The translations under genes were made by a program, and so were the position numbers. The notes beneath the pieces were generated by a model, which saw only the letters and a list, made by a program, of their open reading frames with translations, ran no database searches and was not told the origin of the DNA. A stretch of DNA of 37,591 bases, taken from contig JAHKAY010000047.1 of the NCBI GenBank assembly GCA_018825785.1, positions 1 to 37,591 of the forward strand. The letters run 5' to 3'. The stretch's first letter is position 1, and the number at the start of each line of letters is the position of its first letter. Below are positions 7,787-15,735 of the stretch, piece after piece. Source of the stretch: Chloroflexota bacterium. GTDB lineage: Bacteria > Chloroflexota > Dehalococcoidia > JACVQG01 > JAHKAY01.

Positions 7787-8881
7787 CTACCCCTCCCTCC
7801 TGGCCAGGATGAGATAATCGGGGGCCAGCAGAGGCATCAGCCCCAGGCCGGCAGCAAAACGGGCCAGCCTTCCTGCTACCCTCCCTTTCAGAGAGCGCTT
7901 ATGGCGCCACAGGTCCCCCGCAGGCTCCTTCAACAGGGCCCTCTTGTGGAGGGGCAAGATCATCCCCGGGGATATGTATCCCCGCAGAGGCCAGTAGAAG
8001 GTAACCTCCGGGAAACCGGCCTCCTGTAACAACTTGCGATAGCCGCCAAGCCCATAGGTATAGGTTCTGTAGCTATCCCTTGCCTTGCCCGGTGTCCGGT
8101 AGTCACTCCGGCTCAGCTTCACCACCAGGGAAGCCAGCCAGCGGGGCATGAGGGAAGTGTAGGGCAGGCCAGAATGGTCGCGCCTTCCTCGGAAGTTGGT
8201 GTAGCCGAACCTGTTCTCTATTCCGACAAGGAGGACTCCGCCTGGCTTCAGCTTGCTCCTCATGCTTTTCAGCATGGCAAGCTGGGCCTGGCGCGGGTTG
8301 ACTCCCCTCATCCATTCCCCCACCCATTCCAGCACACCTATCATCACCACAGCGTCAAAGGCTGCGTCAGGGAAAGGCAGGTTCGGTAGCGCAGCCTGGA
8401 CCAGCTTCACGTTCTTCAGCCCCTCCTGCTGCATCCGGAACTGCAGGAACCGAAGCCTCTCCGCTATGGGCTCAAGACAGCAGACCATCCCATAATGGTG
8501 GGCCAGCACTTGGGCCACCGCCCCCAGCCCCGCCCCCACATCCAGCACCACCCCCTCAGAGGAGAGAGGAAGAAGAGGAAGCCAGCCAGCGCGGCCACTG
8601 GAGGCGAGGGAGACGTAGGTCGCCGGATCCCGGTCCATCAGCGCGGCGGCAAGAGCCTCCTTCCAGCCCATTTCTTTTGCCTTCTCTGTTAGCTGGAGCA
8701 ACTGCTCCCGGGGGAACTCCCCCCAGTAGGGATAGTCTTCCGCAAAGCACACAATCCCTTCCCTTACCGGCCAGGCTCCCCCGCACCCGGGACAGCTTAC
8801 CCCATCTTTGCCCTCCACTAAGCGGCCCCTGCAGACGGGGCATTCCAGGGGCAGGAAAGGGCTCGTCCTAGTACTGAGCAA
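7787..8881 (-). CDS. SAM-dependent methyltransferase with N-terminal zinc ribbon
   Basis: 364 aa from a TTG at 8881 (AAGGAGGGG just upstream), overlapping the permease end by 14 bases. The N-terminus is a small zinc ribbon (CPVC at about 15 and CPGC at about 31), as in Trm112-like and Rlm-type methyltransferases. It is followed by a class I Rossmann methyltransferase with VVLDVGAGLGAVAQVLA (motif I), a FDAVVMIGVLEWV segment (motif IV region) and KLKPGGVLLVGIENR. The C-terminal third is basic. The substrate is unknown: it could be a lipid-linked sugar or the peptide made by the neighbouring cassette. Confidence 0.8.
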   Translation of the reverse strand: MLSTRTSPFLPLECPVCRGRLVEGKDGVSCPGCGGAWPVREGIVCFAEDYPYWGEFPREQLLQLTEKAKEMGWKEALAAALMDRDPATYVSLASSGRAGWLPLLPLSSEGVVLDVGAGLGAVAQVLAHHYGMVCCLEPIAERLRFLQFRMQQEGLKNVKLVQAALPNLPFPDAAFDAVVMIGVLEWVGEWMRGVNPRQAQLAMLKSMRSKLKPGGVLLVGIENRFGYTNFRGRRDHSGLPYTSLMPRWLASLVVKLSRSDYRTPGKARDSYRTYTYGLGGYRKLLQEAGFPEVTFYWPLRGYISPGMILPLHKRALLKEPAGDLWRHKRSLKGRVAGRLARFAAGLGLMPLLAPDYLILARREG

Positions 8882-9671
8882 GGCTCCCCTCCTTCTTGGC
8901 CTGCCTCACTGCCCGGCGGAAGATCCAAAGGGAAAGCGGCAGCAGCACCACCGCGAAAGCTATCAGGGCCAGTAATTCTGGCAACAGCTGGAGAATGGAG
9001 TAACCCTTGAGCACAGCCAACCTCATGGCCTCCAGGGAATAGGTCAGGGGCAACAGAGCGGAAAACTTCTGCAGGATGTCCGGCAGGACACTTACCGGGT
9101 ACATGACTCCGGCCAGCAACGACTGGACACTGCCAAAGACCCAGGCTATCGGGTCTCCCTTCTTCAACACCAGGACGAAAGCTGCTGAGATGATGCCAAT
9201 TCCGCTGAAAGCGAGGATGGAGAGGACCAGGACCAGGAGGGCGCTGAGGACATTGGCCTGGCTCAGGTCAGCCCCGAAGACCAGGGCCCCGAAGAGCAAG
9301 TATATGATTACGGTGAAACAGTTCATCAGATAGTCCCAAAGGCTGGAGGAGAGGAGGATGGAGCCCAGGCGGGTGGGGCTGAGGAGCATCAACTCCAGGG
9401 TGCCCATGCTCTGCCCCTCCCGAATGGCTCCAGCAAAGCCGCGCAGGGCCAGCCCAGTAAATCCTGAGAAGGCCAGGCCGACAAGGACAAAAGAGAAGTA
9501 GTCCCCGCCATAGGCCTGAAGCTGAGGCGATACCGCCTGGCCGAAGACCCGGGCCACGAAATAGAAGGTGGCCACCCCAAAGAAGATCCCCAAAAACTGA
9601 AGAACGAAGGACACCCGGTAGCTTACGTTCAGGGAGAAGTCACGCTTCAGGAAGGCCAGGGCCACACTCAT
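8868..9671 (-). CDS. ABC-2 type transporter permease
   Basis: 267 aa from ATG 9671, which overlaps the ATPase stop as ATGA; a longer reading frame upstream is only antiframe of the ATPase gene. Six hydrophobic segments are visible (about residues 22-42, 58-78, 110-135, 145-172, 178-200 and 232-255), matching the ABC-2 exporter permease fold. Together with the ATPase it forms an exporter of the type used for polysaccharides, lipids, antibiotics and modified peptides. It is the only exporter in the cassette with the radical SAM gene. Confidence 0.87.
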   Translation of the reverse strand: MSVALAFLKRDFSLNVSYRVSFVLQFLGIFFGVATFYFVARVFGQAVSPQLQAYGGDYFSFVLVGLAFSGFTGLALRGFAGAIREGQSMGTLELMLLSPTRLGSILLSSSLWDYLMNCFTVIIYLLFGALVFGADLSQANVLSALLVLVLSILAFSGIGIISAAFVLVLKKGDPIAWVFGSVQSLLAGVMYPVSVLPDILQKFSALLPLTYSLEAMRLAVLKGYSILQLLPELLALIAFAVVLLPLSLWIFRRAVRQAKKEGSLAQY

Positions 9672-10681
9672 CCCTCGGCTCCTTCCCCCGCCACCGCCGA
9701 CATGAAAATCTCCTCCAATGGGGGCTCCTGGAGGGTGCAGGAGGTGACGTTCGCACCCCTGTAGACCAGGAACCTCAGGACCTCGGGCAAGGCTAGCTGA
9801 CGGTCCGAGAGCTTCAGCTCCAGGTGCCACAGCCCGTCGTCCTGGGCGAGGGTCCGCCATCGGAAGACGCCAGGGATAGCCTCCAGCCCGTCCAGGGCCC
9901 CGTTGTTCAGCTTCTCCACTGTAAGCAGGCATGTCTCCTGCTTCTGGAATAGCCCCCTCAGCTCCGGGATGGTGCCGCAAGCCAGGATCCGGCCCCGGTG
10001 CATAATGGCCAGGCGGTCGCAGAGCTGCTCGGCCTCCCCCAGGTGGTGAGTGGCCAGGACCATCGTTCTCCCCGAGCACACCACCTTATCCCGGAGGAAC
10101 CGGCGCACTGCCCGGGCGCTGAGCGGGTCGAGGCTCCGGGTGGGCTCGTCCACAAAGAGCAGTCGGGGCTGCCCAAGGAGGCCCCGGGCGATGGCGAGCT
10201 TTTGCCTCATCCCCGTGGAATAATTTTGAAAACGCACATCCGCCTGGTCCCGGAGGCTCACCATGTCCAGGAGTTCGTCAATATTCTCCCGCAGACTTGC
10301 CCCGGGGAGGCGATAGAGGGCACCAAAGAACTCCAGGTTCTCCCGGCCGGTGAGTCTCCAGAAGAAGCTCCGCTCCTCGGCGCTGACCAGGCCCACCATC
10401 TCCTTGACCTTCTGCTCGTCCCGGACCACGTCGTGCCCGAAGACGGTCGCCTTCCCCAAGGTGGGCAGGATCAGAGTGCAAAGGAGCTTCATCAGGGTGG
10501 TCTTGCCCGCCCCATTGGGCCCCAGGAGGCCGAAGAGCTCCCCCTCTCTCACCTCTAGGTCCACCCCGGCCACAGCTGTGACCTGCTCCTGGCGGCCCAC
10601 GAGGCCCTGGAACAGGGCCTTGTAGCCCTTTTCCCTGGGGAAGCGCTTGGTCAGGGCGGAGGTCCTGATGGCCAGAGTCAC
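9668..10681 (-). CDS. ABC transporter ATP-binding protein
   Basis: 337 aa from GTG 10681, which overlaps the S26 peptidase stop as GTGA and lies five bases after GGAGGAAAAC. Walker A is GPNGAGKTT (about 49-57), the signature is YSTGMRQKLAIARGL, Walker B LLFVDEPTRSLDP, and the H-loop ATHHLGEAEQLCDR. A further C-terminal domain of about 100 residues follows the ATPase core, as in CcmA/DRA-type ABC-2 exporters. It powers the permease encoded directly downstream. Confidence 0.93.
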   Translation of the reverse strand: MTLAIRTSALTKRFPREKGYKALFQGLVGRQEQVTAVAGVDLEVREGELFGLLGPNGAGKTTLMKLLCTLILPTLGKATVFGHDVVRDEQKVKEMVGLVSAEERSFFWRLTGRENLEFFGALYRLPGASLRENIDELLDMVSLRDQADVRFQNYSTGMRQKLAIARGLLGQPRLLFVDEPTRSLDPLSARAVRRFLRDKVVCSGRTMVLATHHLGEAEQLCDRLAIMHRGRILACGTIPELRGLFQKQETCLLTVEKLNNGALDGLEAIPGVFRWRTLAQDDGLWHLELKLSDRQLALPEVLRFLVYRGANVTSCTLQEPPLEEIFMSAVAGEGAEG

Positions 10682-11187
10682 GTTTTCCTCCAGGTGAATC
10701 TCTGCACACACCGCCAGGGCATGCGGCCAAGACGTATCACCCAGGAGCGGTGCCAGGGGCGCCAGGGAGCGAGCCGGTAGACCGAGAGGTTCAGGAGGCG
10801 ACCCAGCCCCGTGCCCAGCCTCATGCGGCGGCCGTCCCTTTGTATCTCCACCACCATCCCCAGCACCTGCTCCGCCAGGATAGGGGCATCTGCACCAACC
10901 ACGTTGTCCCCCTGGGCGATGAACATGAGTCGGCCATCCTTCTCCACCCTCCGGACGAGGCGGTGAACCATGTGGGAGGTGCCCCCCCGGTGATAGAAGA
11001 TTATCTCCCCCGGCCGGAGCCGGGCCGGGGCCACCGGCTCCACTAGGAGGACATCCCCGCCCCGGATAAAGGGGTGCATGCTCGACCCCCCGGCCTGGAA
11101 GCGGAAACTGCCCCCCCGCCCCAGCACCTCTTGGGCCAGGGCGTGAAAGTCCGAGGAGCTCAGCACCCTGCTATTTGCTTCTGACAT
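10678..11187 (-). CDS. S24/S26-family (signal peptidase-like) serine peptidase
   Basis: 169 aa from ATG 11187; the start overlaps the kinase gene by 17 bases. The box GGSSMHPFIRGGDVLLVEP carries the catalytic Ser of the S26 family, followed by LRPGEIIFYHR, HMVHRLVRR and FIAQGDN, which are the other conserved boxes. His in the HRL box, where classical signal peptidase I has its Lys region, resembles SipW/archaeal-type enzymes. No clear N-terminal transmembrane helix is visible, unlike standard signal peptidases. Lying between an HprK-like kinase and an ABC exporter, next to a precursor-like peptide, it is a candidate leader peptidase; that role is inferred. Confidence 0.78.
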   Translation of the reverse strand: MSEANSRVLSSSDFHALAQEVLGRGGSFRFQAGGSSMHPFIRGGDVLLVEPVAPARLRPGEIIFYHRGGTSHMVHRLVRRVEKDGRLMFIAQGDNVVGADAPILAEQVLGMVVEIQRDGRRMRLGTGLGRLLNLSVYRLAPWRPWHRSWVIRLGRMPWRCVQRFTWRKT

Positions 11188-12061
11188 GATGCAGCACTGT
11201 CTCCACGGCGCTATCGTCAGGCAGAAACCCCAGTTCATAGCTAGGGACTTTCTGGGTCAGCTCGTCAATGAAGCCCAGGATGAACTCCATCCCTGAGGCC
11301 AAGTAGAAAGGAGGGAAACAGCGGACCAGCAGCCGTCTGGCGGCATCCCCTGGGGCCAGGGACTGGATATAGTTCTTCGGAGCTTGCTTTAGGAAATACA
11401 GCCCTTCCAGGGGGGCCTTCCCGGGCAGGGAGGCCCAGGCATCCCCGTGCCAGGGGGTGCCGTGCATGAAGAAGCGGCCCCCCTCTTTGCGAAGAATGAG
11501 GCGGTCATCGCTGAGGATGGGAACTTGCCGCTTTTGCCAAAGGCGGGCCGTGGTGCTCTTCCCCGCCCCTGAGACGCCGACGAAGGCCAGCCCCTTACCC
11601 CCCATGTCTATCCCGCAGGCGTGTATGTCCATCCCCCCCCCTCCCCGCGCCAGATAGTTGACCATAAGAACCTCGTCAAAGGGGTACAATACCGGGCAGA
11701 CAGAGCGTGCCGGCCTGTCGTCCGTGGGCCGAAAGTAAAGGTCCCCCTGGGTGAAGTCCTCCTTGAGGATGGCTAAACTGTAGGGCAGTGGACCAAAGAC
11801 CGGGGAGGTGAAAGAGAAGACGTATTTCCCTTGGGAGCGGTGAAGGGTCCAGAAGCTCCCGGTATCAAACAGCTTCTCCTCCAGCGCCAGCGTGGGGAGT
11901 TGCCCGTAGTGTACCCGGATGAGGATGTCGGCCTGCCCGTCGTCCACCAGGAACCTGGGATGGGCGTCGCTGATCTCGAGGAGCACACTCTCTGAGACGA
12001 ATCTCACTGTCACCCCTGCTATCCTCATCTTCAGTTCTCTGGCCATAATGGTGTCTTTCAC
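11171..12061 (-). CDS. HPr-kinase-like (HprK-type) serine kinase
   Basis: About 296 aa. I prefer the GTG at 12061, seven bases after AAGGAGG, over the ATG at 12067, which touches that site. After an N-terminal beta-rich domain (about 1-120) comes the kinase core: Walker A GVSGAGKSTT (about 162), LSDDRLIL (metal-binding Asp pair, about 184) and HGTPWHGD. No PTS genes and no HPr are in the window, so this is one of the HprK paralogues found beside RiPP and polysaccharide genes. In some lasso peptide clusters such kinases (PadeK, ThcoK) phosphorylate the C-terminal Ser of the precursor; the peptide encoded just upstream also ends in Ser. Confidence 0.8.
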   Translation of the reverse strand: MKDTIMARELKMRIAGVTVRFVSESVLLEISDAHPRFLVDDGQADILIRVHYGQLPTLALEEKLFDTGSFWTLHRSQGKYVFSFTSPVFGPLPYSLAILKEDFTQGDLYFRPTDDRPARSVCPVLYPFDEVLMVNYLARGGGGMDIHACGIDMGGKGLAFVGVSGAGKSTTARLWQKRQVPILSDDRLILRKEGGRFFMHGTPWHGDAWASLPGKAPLEGLYFLKQAPKNYIQSLAPGDAARRLLVRCFPPFYLASGMEFILGFIDELTQKVPSYELGFLPDDSAVETVLHHVRSK

Positions 12062-12108
12062 TTCCATCCCTCCTTCCCCCTGACCCTCCTATGGGACCGG
12101 TGGCTCCG

Positions 12109-12137
12109 GGGCGGCGGGCCCCGAGGGCCCGCCGCCC
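12109..12137 (-). terminator. strong GC hairpin between the peptide gene and the HprK-like gene
   Basis: A perfect 13-bp stem: GGGCGGCGGGCCC (12109-12121), loop CGA, then GGGCCCGCCGCCC (12125-12137). It lies about 60 bases after the peptide stop codon and about 50 before the kinase start, and has no U-run. I read it as a partial terminator or an mRNA-stabilising 3' end that lets the peptide transcript outnumber the downstream genes. Confidence 0.6.
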
Positions 12138-12195
12138 GGTATGACGCCGCCGTCTAGTACCTGAGCCCCGCGCCTACGCTAGTACGGTCGACGGG

Positions 12196-12363
12196 CTAAG
12201 AGCCGACCCACAGGCACTGCCGGCCAGGCGGAACACCGACACAGTCGGCACCCCCGAATCCCGGGCCTTCGTACAGCGCCTCAACCTTGCAGTTGCCAAG
12301 CACGGCCTCGGAAGGCCGCAGCTCAACCATGCTGACCTCAGGTGTTTCGTAAAGACTCTTCAT
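12196..12363 (-). CDS. 55-aa Cys-containing precursor-like peptide (RiPP candidate)
   Basis: The ATG at 12363 is five bases after the radical SAM stop and has AGGGGGTGAT just upstream, so the two are translationally coupled. The product starts MKSLYETPEVSMVEL, then a segment ending SEAVLGNCK, then a Gly/Pro-rich half with GPGFGGADC and PPGRQCLWVGS at the end. Cysteines are at residues 25, 41 and 50; the last residue is Ser. A charged, helix-prone N-terminal half (leader) followed by a Gly- and Cys-rich half (core) is the shape of RiPP precursors modified by radical SAM/SPASM enzymes that form Cys thioether links. The leader motif Y-x-x-P ... L-x-P-x-E-A-V-L looks like a recognition sequence for the adjacent PqqD-like protein. 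The modification itself is inferred. Confidence 0.8.
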   Translation of the reverse strand: MKSLYETPEVSMVELRPSEAVLGNCKVEALYEGPGFGGADCVGVPPGRQCLWVGS

Positions 12364-12368
12364 GCCCA

Positions 12369-13508
12369 TCACCCCCTTTCACCCACAGTATTTGTAGCAG
12401 ACAGCGACGTCTGCGGGGCTCCATGATTCTGTAAGTCCCTCAGCCCATAGGTCTCAACCCGGAGGTGGGCCAGGCGGCAGAGGAAAGGCACCACTGACTC
12501 CGGGTCTCCGTTCTCCTGCTCGGAAAACGGCGGGCACCGCCCGCAGAGGTTCACCAGGTCGCAGTGGAGGCAGGCGAAGTCCTTGGTGCACCGGGTGTTC
12601 TTTACCGCCGGCAGGAACTTCTCCCAGGCCTCGGCAAAGGTGCCCTTACGCAGGTCATAATGGGGATTGCGGGCCTCGATGCAGAGCGAAAGCCGGCCGA
12701 AGGCGTCTACGAAGAAGCTATGCACTCCGCTGCCGCACCAGTAGAGGAACTTAGATTCAATAGGATGCAGGAAGTTCTCTGCGAACTCCCGCCAGGCCCT
12801 CGGCCGGTCCTCATCCTCTAGCTCCAGCTGGATAACCTCTTGAGGCTCCAGCCTTACCCGGTAGGGGTCCTTCATCCCGTCCAGCCTGGGCCATACTATG
12901 GGGTCATAGCGGAACTGAGCGCCCAGCTTCTGAGCATACTTCTGGATGTCACCAATCTCGTGCCGGTTCAAAGTCAAGGCCATAGCCTTTATGACCAGGG
13001 AGATACCACGCTCTGCCAGAAGTTCTATCCCCCGGATAGCCCGGTCGAAGGAGCCGGGGACTCCGGTGACCCGCTCGTAGGTCTCCCTGGTGGCCCCGTA
13101 TAGGGTTATCTCCACGGCCTGTGGCCGCCAGTGATGGAGAAAGTTGGCTATCTCCGGGGTGACCAGGGTTCCGTTGGTAAAAAGGGTAATTAAAAAGCCC
13201 TTCTTCTTGGCATAGGCATAGATATCCAGGAAATCCCGGCGCACCATGGGCTCCCCGCCGGTAATGAGGAGCCACAGGCAGCCCGCCTCGGCTAACTGGT
13301 CCAGGAGATGGCAATACTCCTCGTAGCTGAGCTCCTCCCTATCCGGCTCCACCGGGCAGTGGGTGACATAGCAGTGGACGCACCGGTTATTGCAGCGGGG
13401 GGTTATCTCCAGGGTTCCTTGAAGGGGGATCCTGAGACCCGACACCCTTCTATTCAGCCCAACCCCCCAGTCAGCATAGCTGAAGGAGGGTACCTCACAG
13501 ACCCCCAT
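12369..13508 (-). CDS. radical SAM/SPASM peptide-modifying enzyme
   Basis: 379 aa. CNNRCVHC (Cys 39, 43, 46) is the CX3CX2C cluster motif for SAM cleavage, with ITGGEP at about 82-87 for SAM binding. The C-terminal third is a SPASM-type domain with Cys at 258, 276, 307, 313, 316, 322, 325 and 344 (segment ACLHCDLVNLCGRC), enough for two auxiliary iron-sulfur clusters. Enzymes of this build act on ribosomal peptides (sactipeptide, ranthipeptide, PQQ and related pathways). ATG 13508 lies two bases after the PqqD-like gene, and the peptide gene follows five bases after its stop. This three-gene order is the core of a RiPP locus. The bond formed cannot be predicted from sequence. Confidence 0.9.
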   Translation of the reverse strand: MGVCEVPSFSYADWGVGLNRRVSGLRIPLQGTLEITPRCNNRCVHCYVTHCPVEPDREELSYEEYCHLLDQLAEAGCLWLLITGGEPMVRRDFLDIYAYAKKKGFLITLFTNGTLVTPEIANFLHHWRPQAVEITLYGATRETYERVTGVPGSFDRAIRGIELLAERGISLVIKAMALTLNRHEIGDIQKYAQKLGAQFRYDPIVWPRLDGMKDPYRVRLEPQEVIQLELEDEDRPRAWREFAENFLHPIESKFLYWCGSGVHSFFVDAFGRLSLCIEARNPHYDLRKGTFAEAWEKFLPAVKNTRCTKDFACLHCDLVNLCGRCPPFSEQENGDPESVVPFLCRLAHLRVETYGLRDLQNHGAPQTSLSATNTVGERG

Positions 13509-13510
13509 GC

Positions 13511-13837
13511 CTATGCTTCCCCTTCAACCGGGATGACCATTTTCAGCTCTTCCAGGCGGCTAGCGAAGCGCAGGGTGTCCTTGGTAGCCCTCTCCAGGTC
13601 TACCTCGAATTCCTCCACAATGGTGAGGGCGATATCGGCCACAGGGCGCTTGCCGTCCAGCAGCGCCCAGATACGCGCAGCCACAGGGTTCAGGCTATAG
13701 AAGTAGGCCAACTGGCCTGCTTCCTGGCGGATGGGCACCAGGATGAGCTCACCAGCGATCTTCCTGGCCACCATGTTGCCGTCCTTCTGGTAAACCTTGC
13801 CTATCTTAGAAAACCTTGCCTCTCTAATCTCGAACAC
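13511..13837 (-). CDS. PqqD-like RiPP recognition protein
   Basis: 108 aa from GTG 13837, six bases after GAAGGAGG. After a short N-terminal extension it shows the winged-helix pattern of PqqD: beta hairpin with GELILVPIR, FYSLNPVAARIWALLDGKRP and IALTIVEEFEVDLERATKDT, then a final helix (LRFASRLEELKMV). The N-x-x-A-x-x-I-W-x-L-L-D-G stretch is the family hallmark. Such RiPP recognition elements bind the leader of a precursor and present it to the radical SAM enzyme encoded next. Confidence 0.88.
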   Translation of the reverse strand: MFEIREARFSKIGKVYQKDGNMVARKIAGELILVPIRQEAGQLAYFYSLNPVAARIWALLDGKRPVADIALTIVEEFEVDLERATKDTLRFASRLEELKMVIPVEGEA

Positions 13838-13858
13838 CTTTGCCTCCTTCTCCTCTTC

Positions 13859-13963
13859 TCATTCCTCTGGAGTCGTGGCTGCAAGAGCAGATAAAGCCTT
13901 GCTTCCCTGGCTCTGAACAGCGAGACCAATGCCGCCTGTGGAAAAATGCAGTTCCTCGCTCAT
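13859..13963 (-). CDS. possible 34-aa ORF coupled to glmS
   Basis: The ATG at 13963 overlaps the glmS stop as ATGA, and the frame ends at 13859, 21 bases before the PqqD-like start. The product begins MSEELHFSTGG and ends LAATTPEE; no Cys and no hydrophobic stretch. There is only a weak Shine-Dalgarno. It could be a chance frame that lets ribosomes pass on to the next gene, or a second tiny peptide of the cassette. Confidence 0.25.
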   Translation of the reverse strand: MSEELHFSTGGIGLAVQSQGSKALSALAATTPEE

Positions 13964-15735
13964 TTCACCGTCACCGACTTGGCCAAATTTCTGGGCCTGT
14001 CCGGGTCCAGCCCCCGGCAAACGGCCGAGCAATAGGCAAAGAGCTGAAGGGGGATGACGCTCACCAGGGGATAGAAGATGTCCTCTACCCGCGGGATAGG
14101 GAGCCAGGTGCTGAAGATCTCGTTGTCGGCATCGGAGACGCCGATGACGAAGGCCCCCCGGGCCCTGGTCTCCATGGCATTGCCCAGGGACTCATGGTAG
14201 GTATAGTCCTGGGGGGCAATAGCGATGACAGGGGTACCCTCCTCAATGAGGGCCAGGGTCCCGTGCTTCAGCTCCCCGGCGGCCATACCCTCCGCGTGGA
14301 CATAGCTTAGCTCCTTCAGCTTCAGAGCCCCCTCTGTGGCCACAGCAAAGTTGATGCCTCGGCCCAGGAAGTAGAAGTCCCGCTTGTCCACGGTGGCCCT
14401 GGCCAGGTCCATGACCTTCTCCAGGTAGCCCGGGGTCAGCATAGCCCTTATCTCCTGTGCGACCAGGGAAAGCTTGTCCTGGGCAGTCTGCACCCCGTTG
14501 GCCATGGCATGGGCCAAGAGATAGAAGATAGCAAGCTGGTTGGTAAAGCTCTTGGTGGCGGCGACACCCAGCTCGGGCCCGCAGTTGAGATACATTGACT
14601 GGTCGCTCATCCTCACCAAGGAGGAGGCCGGAACGTTGACCAAGGACATGACCTGCGCCCCCCTGGCTCGGGCCTGTCTTACCCCCTCCATGACGTCCGC
14701 CGTCTCCCCGCTCTGGGACACGGCGATGACCAGGGTATTCTTGTCAATAGAGTCGCTGAAGTATTGGAACTCGGAGGCCATGACCACATCGCAGAACTTC
14801 CCGGCCAGCTTGGAGAAGAGATACCTGCCGATGATGGCCGCATGGCGGGAGGTGCCGCAGGCGGCGATGACCACCTGCCTGGCCCGAAGGATTGCCAGGG
14901 CGAGATCCAGGAGGACCCCCCGGTCCTGGGCCAGAGCCATCTCCAGGGCCTGGGGCTCTTCCATGATCTCTTTCAGTGTATAGTAGGGATACCCGTTCTT
15001 GTTGGGAGTATCCCACTGCTTGGTCAGGGGTAGGGGCTCCTTTTCCTTCCCGCACCCGTCGGGGCCGTAGAAGCGCACCGCACCATTACCTAGAAGCACC
15101 GTTTCGTCTTCTTCCACCAGGTAGAATCCCCGGGCGCGACCGCCCAGACAGATAAGGTCGCTGGCCAGCCATGAGCCCCCCTCCCCCACCCCCACCACCA
15201 GGGGGCTGTTCCTCCTGGCCCCCACCATGATGCTGGGATAGCGGCTGAAGACCACCGCCAGGGCATAGGACCCAACAACCCGCCGGGTGGCCTCCCTTAC
15301 TGCTTGCTCCGGGGGCAGGCCATTTTCGAGGTATTCCTCAATGAGGTGACATAGCACCTCTGAGTCTGTCTCCGAGGCGAAGGTATGCCTGCCTTCCAGC
15401 TCTCGGCGTAGCTCCTGGTAGTTGTCAATGATGCCGTTGTGCACCAGGGCTAGCTCCCTCTTGCAGTCAAAGTGGGGGTGGGCGTTGGACTGTGTTACCC
15501 TGCCGTGGGTGGCCCAGCGCACATGCCCGATGCCAACCTGGCCGGGCAGTCGGTCCAGACCGTGCCGTGCCTGGACCTCTTCCACCTTCCCCACATCCTT
15601 CTGGTGCCATACCTCCCCTTCCCAGACGGTGGCCACACCAGCCGAGTCATAACCGCGGTAGTCCAGGAGCCTCATGGTCTCCAGGAGGAGAGGGGCCGCC
15701 CTCTCCTTACCAATGAAGCCTACGATTCCGCACAT
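13960..15735 (-). CDS. glmS: glutamine--fructose-6-phosphate aminotransferase (isomerizing)
   Basis: 591 aa. Cys2 (MCGIVGFIG) is the glutaminase nucleophile of the N-terminal class II amidotransferase domain; HVRWATHG and HNGIIDNYQELR are further conserved boxes. Two SIS isomerase domains follow, with ACGTSRHAA and SQSGETADV, and the C-terminus ends DRPRNLAKSVTVK, the standard GlmS tail. The enzyme makes glucosamine-6-phosphate from fructose-6-phosphate and glutamine, the entry to UDP-GlcNAc. The gene overlaps the GlmU-like gene by 16 bases. No glmS ribozyme can be placed, because the gene has no 5' gap. Confidence 0.97.
   Translation of the reverse strand: MCGIVGFIGKERAAPLLLETMRLLDYRGYDSAGVATVWEGEVWHQKDVGKVEEVQARHGLDRLPGQVGIGHVRWATHGRVTQSNAHPHFDCKRELALVHNGIIDNYQELRRELEGRHTFASETDSEVLCHLIEEYLENGLPPEQAVREATRRVVGSYALAVVFSRYPSIMVGARRNSPLVVGVGEGGSWLASDLICLGGRARGFYLVEEDETVLLGNGAVRFYGPDGCGKEKEPLPLTKQWDTPNKNGYPYYTLKEIMEEPQALEMALAQDRGVLLDLALAILRARQVVIAACGTSRHAAIIGRYLFSKLAGKFCDVVMASEFQYFSDSIDKNTLVIAVSQSGETADVMEGVRQARARGAQVMSLVNVPASSLVRMSDQSMYLNCGPELGVAATKSFTNQLAIFYLLAHAMANGVQTAQDKLSLVAQEIRAMLTPGYLEKVMDLARATVDKRDFYFLGRGINFAVATEGALKLKELSYVHAEGMAAGELKHGTLALIEEGTPVIAIAPQDYTYHESLGNAMETRARGAFVIGVSDADNEIFSTWLPIPRVEDIFYPLVSVIPLQLFAYCSAVCRGLDPDRPRNLAKSVTVK

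Noticed and set aside
8868-10079. 403-codon version of the permease gene starting at 10079
   Set aside because: The first 136 codons lie in the ATPase gene in another frame; the ATG at 9671 overlaps the ATPase stop as ATGA and starts the first hydrophobic region properly.
11171-12061. Classical HPr kinase of sugar (PTS) regulation
   Set aside because: No ptsH or ptsI nearby, and two diverged copies sit behind small peptide genes; the family name reflects the fold only.
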